A stretch of 64,000 nt of DNA from Bacillota bacterium (GCA_017889705.1 JAGGAB010000003.1:1-64000), one strand, 5' to 3'. Positions 1-9,693 are shown, counted from the first letter of the stretch. Numbers and translations are program-made. The notes: generated by a model from the sequence alone, not told the origin.

Positions 1-98
<98 letters not shown>

Positions 99-382
99 AT
101 TGGATGCCGTCTAAATACGACTTTATCTCTAGCTGCCACTTTCTAAATTAAGGCTATACAGCATTTACTTAGAAGAGACAGGCAAAAGTTCAAAGTCATA
201 TTTGACTACATTATTATGAAGCCATTTGTTGGCTCTATAAATCAATTAAGAAATTGTTTTGGTTTGTATGTCGCAAGCGACATACTACCGCACATCTGGC
301 TTTTTGATGCATTACTTACATTGTTCAGTTTTCAGGGAACGTTTTTGTTTTCCGCCAACCGCATTACGGTGACAGCTTTTAT
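99..382 (-). other. rRNA operon leader
   Basis: This is untranslated leader between the rrn promoters and 16S. It contains the motif CCCTGAAAACTGAACAA (complement near 323-340), which resembles the boxA-like antitermination and processing segments found before Firmicute 16S genes. A palindromic stretch TGTCGCAAGCGACA lies at 269-282. The one open frame on the plus strand here (216-428) has no ribosome site and is not taken as a gene. Confidence 0.6.
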
Positions 383-411
383 ATATTATCACATCATGTT
401 TGACATGTCAA
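383..411 (-). promoter_or_regulatory. rrn promoter, 16S-proximal
   Basis: Read leftward: -35 TTGACA (406-411), a 17-nt spacer, and -10 TAATAT (383-388). It is the closest to 16S of three tandem promoters with identical geometry. Confidence 0.85.
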
Positions 412-462
412 TATATGATTTTTGGTAATTTTGCCTACTGCTTGGCGCAGCTGACTTTTTAT

Positions 463-491
463 ATATTAACACTTACATTACAGTGTGTCAA
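463..491 (-). promoter_or_regulatory. rrn promoter, middle
   Basis: Read leftward: -35 TTGACA (486-491), a 17-nt spacer, and -10 TAATAT (463-468). Confidence 0.85.
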
Positions 492-556
492 TATTCAATT
501 TGCTCTTATGGTGAACTTTATTTAGAACTTTATTAGCCACCAAGGGCAACTCGTTT

Positions 557-585
557 ATAATATCACACCACCTTTATTATGTCAA
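557..585 (-). promoter_or_regulatory. rrn promoter, distal
   Basis: Read leftward: -35 TTGACA (580-585), a 17-nt spacer, and -10 TATTAT (557-562). It lies just downstream of the terminator that closes the preceding small gene, so rrn transcription is insulated from it. Confidence 0.85.
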
Positions 586-593
586 CCGCATGG

Positions 594-624
594 ACAAAAA
601 GAAAAACATCGTATAAACGATGTT
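594..624 (-). terminator. Intrinsic terminator of the 51-aa gene
   Basis: Leftward, the hairpin AACATCG/CGATGTT (arms 605-611 and 618-624) is followed by a T-rich tract. It overlaps the stop codon of the small gene and lies before the first rrn promoter. Confidence 0.75.
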
Positions 625-779
625 TAGCAATAGCATGCGATATATTCTTCTGACAGCATATCTAATTTCTGCTGCATTTCGTTAATTGTCCCTGCCGTAA
701 AATTGAACTCTTTTAAGTCTTCGCTATGAAGCAGTGATGAAAGTTTATCAATCTGCTCTAATAATTGAAGCTTTTTCAT
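624..779 (-). CDS. Small hypothetical protein (51 aa)
   Basis: The short leftward frame starts MKKLQLLEQIDKLSSLL and ends with EEYIACYC. A GGAGAG ribosome site sits a suitable distance upstream of the ATG at 779, and a terminator overlaps its 3' end, so it looks like a genuine single-gene unit. The product is acidic, predicted helical, with leucine-rich spacing that could form a short coiled coil. I do not recognise a family. It lies between the rrn promoters and the deacetylase gene, with no functional clue from either. Confidence 0.65.
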   Translation of the reverse strand: MKKLQLLEQIDKLSSLLHSEDLKEFNFTAGTINEMQQKLDMLSEEYIACYC

Positions 780-917
780 TTCTGGTACTGCACTCTCCTT
801 AATTTTGAACTGCAGTACTTATATTACCAACATTAGTTATCTTTGTAAATAACTTTATTTAATCACAGAATAGCAAGTTTATTCTTGAAATTATCACTTT
901 CCATTTACACTTCACTT

Positions 918-1748
918 TTAGCGTGGCAACTCGCCAAATCGTTCTTTGAAGGCATCAGCCGGCATATTTTTATATTCAATTATATATTTTTTAAATAACG
1001 CCATATTATTTTCACTCATGATTGTACCCATATAAATTCGCGGAATCGTATATTTTGCTTCATAGCCCATTAATCCTAAATCAGCTACAGCAAACGCCGC
1101 TTCATACTCAGCTTCTTTAACCGCTTGCAATACATCTTGATTATAGTGACCATAAGGATAAGCTATAATACGGCAAGGTTTTTGCGTGTAAGCTTCTATA
1201 AAATTCTTAGAAGTACTAACTTCTTGTTGTATTTTGATCTTGGGACTATTACTAAGATCGGGATGTGTCATAGTATGCGATTGAATAGCAAACAACGGGT
1301 TTGCAGCTAGTTCTTTCAACTGCTTATCAGTTATATATGGATATCCCGGCAAATTTAAATTAATGCCGTCTTTGAAGATAAAAAAAGTTGCATGCATCTT
1401 ACGTTTAGTAAGTTCAGGCGCGGCATATTTATAAATGCCTTCATAACCGTCATCAAAAGTAATCAATACCGCTTTCTCAGGGATAGGACGATTAGTGTTA
1501 ACGCAATCTAAAAACTCTTCCATTGATAAGCTATAATATCCCTCTGCAGCCAACCAATCAAGTTGTTTGATAAAATCTTTCACTGCAACGTCAAATCCGT
1601 TGATCGGCGTAACTTTAATATCGTGATACATGAGTATCGGAGGAAAATAACTTCGGCCTTGTTCAGCGTCTCTGTTTGCAAACGCATTTATCTGAAACGT
1701 ACTCAATACTAATGATAAGAATACTATATAAAAATACTTTTTAACCAT
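918..1748 (-). CDS. Polysaccharide deacetylase, NodB domain, exported
   Basis: This is a carbohydrate esterase family 4 deacetylase expected to remove N-acetyl groups from envelope or exopolysaccharide sugars outside the cytoplasm. Residues 1-24 form a signal peptide (K-K, hydrophobic core, NAFA). Motif 1 is TFDDGY with D99 and D100, the catalytic base and a metal ligand. Motif 2 is SHTMTH with H158 and H162 as metal ligands, and YPYG follows. The N-terminal ILMYHDI is typical of the PgaB/YadE-like subgroup. Its 276-residue length suits a single NodB domain. It is a lone gene 22 nt downstream of the radical-SAM gene to its right. The polymer substrate cannot be read from sequence. Confidence 0.9.
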   Translation of the reverse strand: MVKKYFYIVFLSLVLSTFQINAFANRDAEQGRSYFPPILMYHDIKVTPINGFDVAVKDFIKQLDWLAAEGYYSLSMEEFLDCVNTNRPIPEKAVLITFDDGYEGIYKYAAPELTKRKMHATFFIFKDGINLNLPGYPYITDKQLKELAANPLFAIQSHTMTHPDLSNSPKIKIQQEVSTSKNFIEAYTQKPCRIIAYPYGHYNQDVLQAVKEAEYEAAFAVADLGLMGYEAKYTIPRIYMGTIMSENNMALFKKYIIEYKNMPADAFKERFGELPR

Positions 1749-1770
1749 GCTTTGCCCTCGCTTTTATTAT

Positions 1771-2736
1771 TTATTCCTGTGTCAAAAACTTTTTCACCGC
1801 CGGGCCATTTAAATAAGCGCATTCTTTCCCCTGCCAGGTATCTCGCGCCAATAATTGCGCCTCAATCTCATCACGGATTTTCCACCAGCCGGTCTGCCAA
1901 TTGGTAAACAGCGTATTTGATTCCGGCGCCCGGCCAATAAGACGCTGAATAACAATATCGGGATGCAGATACTCCAAAAATGCAATTACTCTCTCAACAT
2001 ATTCTTCTTTACTGATCAAAGAGATTTCTCCGCGTTTGTACCATTCAGCCATAACTGTGTTCTTTACAATATATAAAGCATGCAGCTTAACTTGGTCAAC
2101 TCCCATTGCCGAGACAATTTTTGCACTTTCTATTGTATCAGTCATATCATCCCAAGGAAGGTTCAGGATTAGATGAGCACACACTTCCATCGACCAATTT
2201 TTAATTCGCCGCACTGCATCAATAAATTCAGCCAATGTGTGACCACGGTTAATTTTGATCAGACTATGGTAGTTGACTGTCTGCAGCCCCAGTTCAATAC
2301 TAATGTCAATTCCTTGTTTCTGCCTGATATCTGCAAGCATTTCTAAGTAATTGTCATTAATACAGTCAGGCCTAGTTGCCAATGCAATCGCAACAATGTC
2401 TTCCTGGCACGCCTCCAGAACATGCTGTTTTAATTGGTTAAGCGGCAAATAGGTATTGCTAAAGTTTTGAAAATACGGTATGAATTTTTTGGCTTTATAT
2501 TTGGGAGTAATGTGCGCTTTATTGGCAGCCAATTGGTCAGTAACTGTTAACCAAGCTGGCAAGTTTTCATAACCGGCACCTATTTCTCCGCAAAAGACGC
2601 AGCCGCTCTGCCCGCATTGACCGTCCCGGTTTGGGCAGGTAACCGGCAAACTTACCGGTAATTTGTATACTTTTTCACCATACCTATGTTTCAGGTAGGT
2701 TGAGTATGTGTTATATCTAGTTCCAGAAGTCATCAT
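1771..2736 (-). CDS. TIGR01212-family radical SAM protein (YtqA-like)
   Basis: The protein has 321 residues. The N-terminal region carries a cysteine cluster (CPNRDGQCGQSGCVFCGE) containing the C-x6-C-x2-C type 4Fe-4S site of this radical-SAM subfamily, followed by a TIM-barrel body with motifs such as ELGLQT and HLILNLPWD. Family members (Bacillus YtqA) have no settled biochemical role. The start overlaps by 20 nt the 3' end of the B12-binding radical-SAM gene, so the two are co-transcribed and probably translationally coupled. A methionine at residue 2 is an equally good start. Confidence 0.88.
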   Translation of the reverse strand: MMTSGTRYNTYSTYLKHRYGEKVYKLPVSLPVTCPNRDGQCGQSGCVFCGEIGAGYENLPAWLTVTDQLAANKAHITPKYKAKKFIPYFQNFSNTYLPLNQLKQHVLEACQEDIVAIALATRPDCINDNYLEMLADIRQKQGIDISIELGLQTVNYHSLIKINRGHTLAEFIDAVRRIKNWSMEVCAHLILNLPWDDMTDTIESAKIVSAMGVDQVKLHALYIVKNTVMAEWYKRGEISLISKEEYVERVIAFLEYLHPDIVIQRLIGRAPESNTLFTNWQTGWWKIRDEIEAQLLARDTWQGKECAYLNGPAVKKFLTQE

Positions 2737-4480
2737 AATTTATCACCTGATAAGAAGGTTTGATATCCTCATAAGAGAAAAGTACCGCAACCTCTTGTTT
2801 AACTAAACTTTCATGGTTTTGCAGATAGGCGGGGACATCCACACTAAATACTTCGATATGATAACTCTTTTTAACCTCCCGCCAGGTAGTGAAGCTAAAG
2901 TTGGGTAAATACCGTCGAGCCCGATTGCTGTCCCGCCAAAAAGCAGTCTTATGCGCGGCCCATTTATCATTTGCAGCTTGATTAACCTGATTCCAAGGCA
3001 AGAGTTCAGGACGAACAGCCCCGTGTTCGTTCATAAGTGCATCAAATTTCAAAAGTTCCTGATATTCAGTTATCACCTCAGGATTACAAGCAGCGCAGAA
3101 TTCAGACAAATATTTATACAAACTTTTTGTACTATGAGCAACAAGATGATATCCATGCTGCTCCCAATAATTGGCCAGTTTACTATAGAAAGCAAATGCA
3201 CCACCGCCACTAAGTGCAATAAGCCAAGACAAGCTATAGCAGAATCGGCCGCTGTTATATATCTGTTCAAAAACTTCTTCTAGTATTTTGAGGTGTCTGA
3301 CACCCGCATAGTCCATATAGTTGTTTCCCAACACCTCATAAGGCGCACTGTCCATTGCAAGATAACCATGAATGGCAGCATTTTCCCTGATACCTGAACC
3401 TTTCAGTAGCTTGAGGAAGCCAATTTGCAGCATATCAGGCCGCAGATCATACACTTCATCAAACGATTTGGCAAATACCTCGATATTTTCATATGGCAAA
3501 CCGACAATCAAATCCAAATGCATATGGATGTTGCCATAATCTCGAATTGTGCTGACATGCTCCACAATTTTCGGCCAGTTATTATGCCTTTTTATAGTAG
3601 TTAATGTTTGTTCATTAGTAGATTGAATGCCTATTTCAAACTGGAATCTGCCCGGAGGCACCTGCCGCAAAAATTCCACAACTTCCTGATCAAGGATATC
3701 AACCGCAATTTCAAAATGGAAGTTTGTCCGGCAAGTCTGCTCAGCCAAGAACTTTAATATCGGAAAATAATGTTCCTTACGGGTATTAAATGTACGGTCA
3801 ACAAATTTAACCTGCTTTACATTATGGGAGATAAAAAAGCGCAAATCGCGCATCACTCTTTCCTGACTAACAAATCGCACACCGGAAGTGGCACTTGATA
3901 AACAGTATTGACATGCAAACGGACACCCGCGTGAGCTCTCATAATATAGTATTTTATCGCTAAGTAATTCCATATCGCCGTCAGCGTAAGGAAATGGAAT
4001 ATCATCAAGGTTAGTGACTTGCTGTGGTTGGCTTGTAACAATCGTTCTTTGATTTCGATAAGCTAACCCGGGAATAGCCTCGATTTCATGTCCATTATTC
4101 AGCATTGTCAGCAACGCGGCAAAGGTTTGCTCGCCTTCTCCTAATACGATATAATCAACAGCCGCATGCTCTTTCAATATATCTTCCGGTTGATACGATA
4201 CTTCCGGGCCACCCAGAACAATAATTGTTTCAGGCTGAACTTTTTTGATAAGGGCCGCCAATTGTAGACTTGCTTCTATATTCCAAATATAACAGGCTAA
4301 GCCAATTACAGTTGCCTGACAAGCAAAAAGATCACTTACTATCTCAAGCACACCATTATTTATAGTGTACTCACGGACTGCAATATCGCGACCTGGCGCC
4401 TGGCAATAGGCTGCTAAATAGCGCAGCGCCAAAGATGAATGAATATATTTGGCATTCAAGGTTGATAGTACGATTTTCAT
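2717..4480 (-). CDS. B12-binding radical SAM protein (DUF4080 type)
   Basis: An N-terminal cobalamin-binding-like Rossmann domain (about residues 1-130, with VLGGPEVSY) is followed by a radical-SAM domain with ESSRGCPFACQYCLS (C-x3-C-x2-C) and a C-terminal DUF4080-like extension. Family members are thought to be B12-dependent radical-SAM enzymes, often methylases, with unknown substrates. I place the start at 4480 because AGGAG lies 7 nt upstream; the ATG at 4498 is only 3 nt from its purine tract. The 3' end overlaps the next radical-SAM gene, giving a two-gene operon. The first domain lacks a clear DxHxxG motif, so cobalamin may bind without a histidine ligand. Confidence 0.88.
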   Translation of the reverse strand: MKIVLSTLNAKYIHSSLALRYLAAYCQAPGRDIAVREYTINNGVLEIVSDLFACQATVIGLACYIWNIEASLQLAALIKKVQPETIIVLGGPEVSYQPEDILKEHAAVDYIVLGEGEQTFAALLTMLNNGHEIEAIPGLAYRNQRTIVTSQPQQVTNLDDIPFPYADGDMELLSDKILYYESSRGCPFACQYCLSSATSGVRFVSQERVMRDLRFFISHNVKQVKFVDRTFNTRKEHYFPILKFLAEQTCRTNFHFEIAVDILDQEVVEFLRQVPPGRFQFEIGIQSTNEQTLTTIKRHNNWPKIVEHVSTIRDYGNIHMHLDLIVGLPYENIEVFAKSFDEVYDLRPDMLQIGFLKLLKGSGIRENAAIHGYLAMDSAPYEVLGNNYMDYAGVRHLKILEEVFEQIYNSGRFCYSLSWLIALSGGGAFAFYSKLANYWEQHGYHLVAHSTKSLYKYLSEFCAACNPEVITEYQELLKFDALMNEHGAVRPELLPWNQVNQAANDKWAAHKTAFWRDSNRARRYLPNFSFTTWREVKKSYHIEVFSVDVPAYLQNHESLVKQEVAVLFSYEDIKPSYQVINYDDFWN

Positions 4481-4650
4481 AATCATTCTCCTAGCCATAA
4501 TCTCCCTGCAAGTATAGTAGTTTCAGGCTGCCTTGTCAAATTATCCTGCATGGTTTGACCGGCATTCACCAACAAAACCGGTTCTGCATAAAATGAAACA
4601 AGGTAAACACTACCTTATAGGCCGCGCCATTACGTAAGGAGGGTTAAACA

Positions 4651-5427
4651 ATGCGGATTATGATCGATGGACATTATTTGCCGGGGAATATCCGCGTCAA
4701 CCGTGATTTATTAATAACACTTGCCAATATAGCGAAATCCTTAAAATTCGGAATCCGCTACGACGCCCAACGCGAATTAGTCTTAATAAACTCCAAAGAT
4801 TCCTCCATGCCGCCATTACCAACTGATAAGTATGTAGAGGAAAGGATTGAAGATGAAAATGCCCGCCTTGCCGGCAAAGTTATTTGCCTGGATCCCGGAC
4901 ATGGCGGCAGCGATTCGGGAGCGAAAGGTCCAACAGGCACCCTGGAAAAAGACAATACACTGGCCATTGCTCTACTACTCAAAGAAAAGCTCGAAAGAAA
5001 TGGAGCTACTATTGTCATGACCCGCGACTCCGATACACCGGTCGCCTGTACTGCCGATCAGGAAGAACTTAGTGCCCGGGTTGATGTCGCCAACCATGCT
5101 GAGGCTGATTTGTTCATCTGCATCCATAATGATGCCTTTACCAGCAGCACAGCTGCAGGCACCACTACCTTTCATTATGGCGATAAAGAATCACAAAAGC
5201 TTGCCAGCCTTGTCCAGCAAAACCTTGTAGAAAAACTAGGAACAAAAAACCGAGGTTGTCGTTTTGCCAGTTTTTATGTGTTGCGCTATACCAATATGCC
5301 ATCAATATTAATTGAAGTTGCATTTATTTCTAATATAGTTGAAGAAATGCTGTTATCCAGCGTCGACGGCCGCGACAATACAGCTGAAAGCATTTGCAAC
5401 AGTATATTAAGGTACTTTAAAGTATAA
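4651..5427 (+). CDS. N-acetylmuramoyl-L-alanine amidase (Amidase_3)
   Basis: The C-terminal domain, about residues 75-258, is a zinc amidase that cleaves the bond between muramic acid and the peptide stem. Visible elements are DPGHGGSDSG with H84, E99 in the following loop, CIHND with H159, and IEVAFISN with the catalytic Glu. The N-terminal 70 residues resemble a short copper-amine-oxidase-like or wall-binding module. No signal peptide is apparent, which is odd for a wall enzyme and suggests mother-cell or unconventional action, or an upstream start not seen. GGAGG lies correctly before the ATG. Candidates include CwlD/LytC-type sporulation amidases; I cannot decide between them. Confidence 0.88.
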   Translation: MRIMIDGHYLPGNIRVNRDLLITLANIAKSLKFGIRYDAQRELVLINSKDSSMPPLPTDKYVEERIEDENARLAGKVICLDPGHGGSDSGAKGPTGTLEKDNTLAIALLLKEKLERNGATIVMTRDSDTPVACTADQEELSARVDVANHAEADLFICIHNDAFTSSTAAGTTTFHYGDKESQKLASLVQQNLVEKLGTKNRGCRFASFYVLRYTNMPSILIEVAFISNIVEEMLLSSVDGRDNTAESICNSILRYFKV

Positions 5428-5525
5428 GAAATCTTTTATTTCGGGCATGCTATACCAGGAAATATTACCAGTCTATGCTAATATATACTATATACGTTAA
5501 CTATTTTAAATAAGGAAGTGGTTCA

Positions 5526-7337
5526 ATGTCAGAAGCATCTACAGCTTTGCCCGCCCGCGATCAAATTCAGTCTGACTACAAATGGCAGGTAGAAGATATT
5601 TATGCCAGCGAAGAACTATGGCAAGCTGATTTTGACAAAATAAAAACAGCCCTACCTAAATTGGCTGAATACAAAGAAACCCTGTCTCATTCGGCCTCGC
5701 GCCTTGCAGCTTGTTTAGAGCTGCGAGACGAACTAAATATTATGGCCGGAAAATTATTTGCTTATGCCCGCCTGCACAGAGATGAAAATACAGCCAATGC
5801 CAAATATCAGGCTCTTGTCGGCAAAACCGAAAGCCTGCTTGCTGAATTGGGCGCAGCCAGCGCTTTTATTGAACCTGAAATCATTGGCATTCCTGATACT
5901 ATGCTAAAAGCCTTCCAAACCGAACAGACTCTGGCCGATTATAGCTTTTACTTTGAAAATCTTATTCGCCAAAAAAAGCATATTCTCTCACCAAATGAAG
6001 AAGAAATCCTATCACGCTCTGTTGAAGCTACTCAGGCAGCCGAAAATATTTTTAATATGCTGGCCCATGCTGATATGACATTTCCTGATATTACAGGCGA
6101 AGACGGAAAAACCATAACACTCAGTGAAGGACGTTACCGTTCTTTAATTATGTCGACTGACCGCAAAGTACGTCAGGCCTCTTTCACCGGTTTATTTGGT
6201 TCCTATAATGCTTTGCGCAACAGCTTTGCTGCCACACTGACAGGAAATATAAAGAAAAATATCTTTTACTCCCGCACCCGTAAATATGGGTCTACTTTGG
6301 AGTCAGCATTATCCGACGGCAATATCCCGCTAAGCGTTTATGATAATCTGCTGACAACCATCAATAACAATCTTGAACCACTGCATCGTTATATTTCTCT
6401 TAAGAAAAAGGCTTTACATTTGGATAGCATCCATATGTATGATTTATATACCCCACTTGCCCAGGAAGTAAAGTTCAACATACCTTACCAGGAAAGCCTG
6501 CAATTGGTCCGTAACAGTTTGTCACCACTTGGCCCCGAATACACCACTCTTCTAAACAAAGGCTTAAGTTCCGGCTGGATTGACGTATATGAAAACAAGG
6601 GAAAACAAACAGGTGCTTACAGTTGGGGGGTATATGGTGTTCATCCCTTTGTGCTTCTCAATTATAATGACCGTCTGGAAGATGTCAGTACACTGGCCCA
6701 TGAGATGGGCCACGCCATCCATAGCTATTACAGTCAAGCCACTCAACCTTACGCCACTGCCCAATATACCATTTTTACAGCTGAAGTTGCCTCCACTACC
6801 AACGAAATTCTGCTAAACGACTTTCTTTTGAAAACAACAACAGACAAACAAAAAAAGCTGTACTTAATTAATCAATACCTTGAAATGGTTCGGGCTACTG
6901 TCTATCGTCAGACTATGTTTGCGGAGTTCGAAAAATATATCTATGACAAATCAGAACAAGGCGAAACCCTTACTGCTGACTCATTTGATGAAATTTGGCA
7001 TAATCTTAATGCCAAATACTATGGTCCGGAAATGGTTGTTGATTCTGAAATTGATGTGGAATGGGCCAGAATTCCTCACTTTTATTGGAATTTTTATGTA
7101 TACCAATATGTTACCGGCTATGCGGCGGCTACTACCTTGGCAGACAAAATGTTGCATGAAGGTACAGACGCCCAGCAGCGTTATATTGATTTCTTAAAAA
7201 GCGGTGGTTCAGATTACCCTATTGCCATACTCCAAAAAGCCGGTGTTGATATGTCAAAACCCCAGCCGATTGAGCTTACACTTACTAAGTTTTCAAGCAT
7301 GCTTGACGAGCTGGAAAATTTAATATCCAAGTCTTGA
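5526..7337 (+). CDS. pepF: Oligoendopeptidase F (M3 metallopeptidase)
   Basis: This cytoplasmic zinc peptidase hydrolyses peptides of roughly 7-17 residues. The 603-residue length matches PepF/PepB proteins. The zinc site HEMGH begins at H392 within TLAHEMGHAIHS, and the downstream EVASTTNE supplies the third ligand. The N-terminal helical domain begins DQIQSDYKWQVEDIYAS, typical of PepF. AAGGAAGTGG precedes the ATG. It stands alone between the amidase and the zinc-ribbon gene, whose promoter overlaps its stop codon. Confidence 0.95.
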   Translation: MSEASTALPARDQIQSDYKWQVEDIYASEELWQADFDKIKTALPKLAEYKETLSHSASRLAACLELRDELNIMAGKLFAYARLHRDENTANAKYQALVGKTESLLAELGAASAFIEPEIIGIPDTMLKAFQTEQTLADYSFYFENLIRQKKHILSPNEEEILSRSVEATQAAENIFNMLAHADMTFPDITGEDGKTITLSEGRYRSLIMSTDRKVRQASFTGLFGSYNALRNSFAATLTGNIKKNIFYSRTRKYGSTLESALSDGNIPLSVYDNLLTTINNNLEPLHRYISLKKKALHLDSIHMYDLYTPLAQEVKFNIPYQESLQLVRNSLSPLGPEYTTLLNKGLSSGWIDVYENKGKQTGAYSWGVYGVHPFVLLNYNDRLEDVSTLAHEMGHAIHSYYSQATQPYATAQYTIFTAEVASTTNEILLNDFLLKTTTDKQKKLYLINQYLEMVRATVYRQTMFAEFEKYIYDKSEQGETLTADSFDEIWHNLNAKYYGPEMVVDSEIDVEWARIPHFYWNFYVYQYVTGYAAATTLADKMLHEGTDAQQRYIDFLKSGGSDYPIAILQKAGVDMSKPQPIELTLTKFSSMLDELENLISKS

Positions 7338-7362
7338 CAATTGCATATGTGCGGGTTATATT
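7334..7362 (+). promoter_or_regulatory. Sigma-A promoter for the zinc-ribbon gene
   Basis: TTGACA (7334-7339), a 17-nt spacer, and TATATT (7357-7362). The -35 box overlaps the pepF stop codon. Confidence 0.75.
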
Positions 7363-7469
7363 GGGAATATGACAAAATATAATTGCTCTCGATGGCTAGC
7401 CGTTTCGTGTCTTGACCAACCGACTAGCAATTGTGTTCGTCAAACACCTATTATGGAGGTTGGTTAAAG

Positions 7470-7766
7470 ATGGAATTTCAAGACAAAGAGCTTTCTTGTA
7501 AAGAGTGTGGGGTAGCTTTTACTTTTTCGGCATCAGAACAAGCTTTTTATGCTGAAAAAGGATTCCAAAACGATCCTTCCCGCTGTCCCGATTGCCGCGC
7601 AGCAAGAAAACGGCAAAACGGTGGTGGCCGTATGGGTACTTCCCGCCCACAACGTGAGATGTTTGACGCAACCTGCAGCGCTTGTGGCGTTACAACCCAA
7701 GTTCCATTTCGCCCTACCGCCGGCAAACCCGTATATTGCCGCGATTGCTTCCAAGCCAACAGATAA
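7470..7766 (+). CDS. Zinc-ribbon protein (98 aa)
   Basis: This small cytoplasmic protein has three cysteine pairs. An N-terminal zinc-ribbon (CKECG about residue 8, then CPDC about residue 38) follows the trinucleotide-binding-type layout, and a second ribbon is built from CSACG and CRDC near the C terminus. The linker is basic and Gly-rich (RKRQNGGGRMG), consistent with nucleic-acid contact. The start is set at 7470 by GGAGG; the longer frame from 7431 lacks a ribosome site. Similar proteins are annotated only as zinc-ribbon or CxxC-x-CxxC proteins of unknown role. It is a monocistronic unit with its own promoter and terminator. Confidence 0.85.
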   Translation: MEFQDKELSCKECGVAFTFSASEQAFYAEKGFQNDPSRCPDCRAARKRQNGGGRMGTSRPQREMFDATCSACGVTTQVPFRPTAGKPVYCRDCFQANR

Positions 7767-7780
7767 TTTCAGTTTACTTA

Positions 7781-7810
7781 ACAGGCCAGTTTATTCTGGT
7801 CTGTTTTTTA
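7781..7810 (+). terminator. Intrinsic terminator
   Basis: The hairpin ACAGGCCAG/CTGGTCTGT is followed by a run of six T residues just after the zinc-ribbon gene. Confidence 0.85.
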
Positions 7811-7895
7811 TTTTCTAAAAACTCATTCTGTATTGAGTGTAATATATTCATTCTTCATGTAAAAACTATACTAAACACCTAGTAAAGAGGAATTT

Positions 7896-8817
7896 ATGAC
7901 AATCATCAAGCCAATGCTGGCCAAAGCAGGCTCTTTGCCTGATACAGAGGCCCAATCCGAATATAGTTTTGAGATTAAATGGGATGGTATTACAATACCC
8001 CGAACTCTCAGCACTAGCATCAACGCTAAAAAGTAAGCACACTGAGATTATTCTTGACGGAGAAATTGTAGCCTTTAACGCCGACGGACTCCCCTCCTTC
8101 TCTCTGCTGCAACATCGAATGGGATTAAAAGAAAATCTAGTTGATAAGAGAATGCATGTAATCCCCATAAACTACATCATTTTCGACTTATTGCAACTTG
8201 ATAGCGACTCACTCTTAGAAAAGCCCTACTATGAACGGCGAGCTATTTTGGAAGGTCTTGCCCTTGAAGGCCCATATTGGCAGACACCTGCTTTCAAGAC
8301 AGGCGAAGGTACTACCATCCTAGCTGCCAGCCGTCAACTAGGCTTGGAAGGCATTATTGTCAAACGCTTCGATAGTATTTATCAACCTGGTAAACGCAGC
8401 AATGCCTGGCTAAAAATTAAGAATCAACTCCGTCAAGAATTGGTGATTGGTGGCTGGATTCCAGGTCAGGGCACACGTAAAAATCAAATTGGTGCACTTT
8501 TGCTTGGCTATTATGAGCATTTGCCGCAAGCCGAACTAGAAATCGGTAATCCACAGCATTTAATGTATGCAGGTAAAGTCGGTACTGGGTTTACGCAGTC
8601 CATGTTAATAAAACTTGTCGGGTTATTAGTACCGTTAACCAGAAAATCCACGCCTTTTGCGAATACTCCTGACATTAAAAATGCACGCTTTGTCGAACCT
8701 CAGTTGGTTGGCGAATTCGAATTTACCGAGTGGACGCCTAACCATACCCTCCGCCATCCTGTTTTTAAAGGTCTGCGTACTGACAAAGACCCACTGCAAG
8801 TTATTCGCGAAGAATAA
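7896..8817 (+). pseudogene. ligD: NHEJ DNA ligase (LigD ligase domain), disrupted
   Basis: ATP-dependent ligase of bacterial end joining. The first frame (ATG 7896, AGAGG upstream) opens MTIIKPMLAKAGS and reaches the nucleotidyl-transfer motif EIKWDG with K28 near 7977-7994, then goes off frame and stops at 8034-8036. The rest of the ligase, from YPELSAL through LDGEIVAFN, EGIIVKR and the C-terminal OB fold, lies in another frame and runs intact to 8817. Between WDG and YPEL roughly 20-25 residues normally present in the adenylation domain are absent, so this is an internal deletion plus frame change rather than a single-base slip. A restart inside the gene would lack the catalytic lysine. 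It is first in the ligD-ku-ligD(pol) operon. Confidence 0.85.
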
Positions 8818-8835
8818 ACATAGGAGGTAATGCTT

Positions 8836-9693
8836 ATGCCTCGCCCCATGTGGAGCGGTTCAATCAGCTTCGGACTTGTTAATATTCCGGTCAAACTTTA
8901 TAACGCCGTCAAGAAAAAAGCTATTCATTTCAATCAACTGCGCAAATCAGATGGCTGTCGTGTCCGTTTAAAGAAAGTTTGCCCGTCCGACGGCGCCGAA
9001 GTTGAGGCCAATAATATTGTCAAAGGCTATGAAATATCCCCTGATCAGTATGTCGTTGTCACTAGCGACGAACTTGAGGCGATTCAGCCTGAAAATGCAA
9101 AAACGATTGCAATTGAAGACTTTGTTAAAATTGATCAAATTGATCCACTGTACTATGATAACTGCTATTATCTTACACCTGACAAAGGAGCCAGCAAAGC
9201 GTACTTTTTGTTGCTGGCGGCAATGCAAAATACTGAGCAAATTGCCATCGCCCGGGTAGTTATGCGCAACAAAGAATATCTCACCGCCATCCGGCCAATC
9301 GGTAAAGCTCTGGCACTTTCCACAATGCATTTTGCCGACGAAATCGTTAAGATAACTGAATTAGAAGATATGCCCACCGATTTTTCGGAACCAGCTAAAA
9401 AGGAGTTGGCGATGGCCGAACAGTTAATCCAGTCACTCACCACCAAGTTTAATCCAGCCCAATACCATGATCAGTATTATCAGCAAGTTATGACCATGTT
9501 GGAGAAGAAGGCCGAAGGACAAGTGGTTACCGGCCAGCCTGACGTTAAGCCTGGCGGCAAAGTAATTGACTTAATGGCAGCACTTGAAGCAAGCATTACA
9601 GCAATGAAAACCAAAAACGGCAGCGGAAAAGGCAAAGATCATAATGACTCCGAAAAATCAGCAACCTCAAAAAAGAAAAAAGCCCATGCCTAG
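8836..9693 (+). CDS. ku: Ku protein, NHEJ DNA-end binding
   Basis: Bacterial Ku forms a homodimeric ring on double-strand ends and recruits LigD. The protein opens MPRPMWSGSISFGLVNIPV, the family signature, and keeps the beta-barrel core through FNPAQYHDQYY. The C terminus is a lysine-rich tail (KKKKAHA) like those that aid end threading. I prefer the ATG at 8836, which lies 8 nt after AGGAGG; one at 8830 is too close. It sits 18 nt after the broken ligase gene, and the polymerase gene overlaps its end, so it is still expressed as part of the operon. Confidence 0.95.
   Translation: MPRPMWSGSISFGLVNIPVKLYNAVKKKAIHFNQLRKSDGCRVRLKKVCPSDGAEVEANNIVKGYEISPDQYVVVTSDELEAIQPENAKTIAIEDFVKIDQIDPLYYDNCYYLTPDKGASKAYFLLLAAMQNTEQIAIARVVMRNKEYLTAIRPIGKALALSTMHFADEIVKITELEDMPTDFSEPAKKELAMAEQLIQSLTTKFNPAQYHDQYYQQVMTMLEKKAEGQVVTGQPDVKPGGKVIDLMAALEASITAMKTKNGSGKGKDHNDSEKSATSKKKKAHA

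Noticed and set aside
216-428. Plus-strand 70-aa open frame upstream of 16S
   Set aside because: It overlaps the rrn leader and promoter on the opposite strand, has no ribosome site and shows no protein-like composition.
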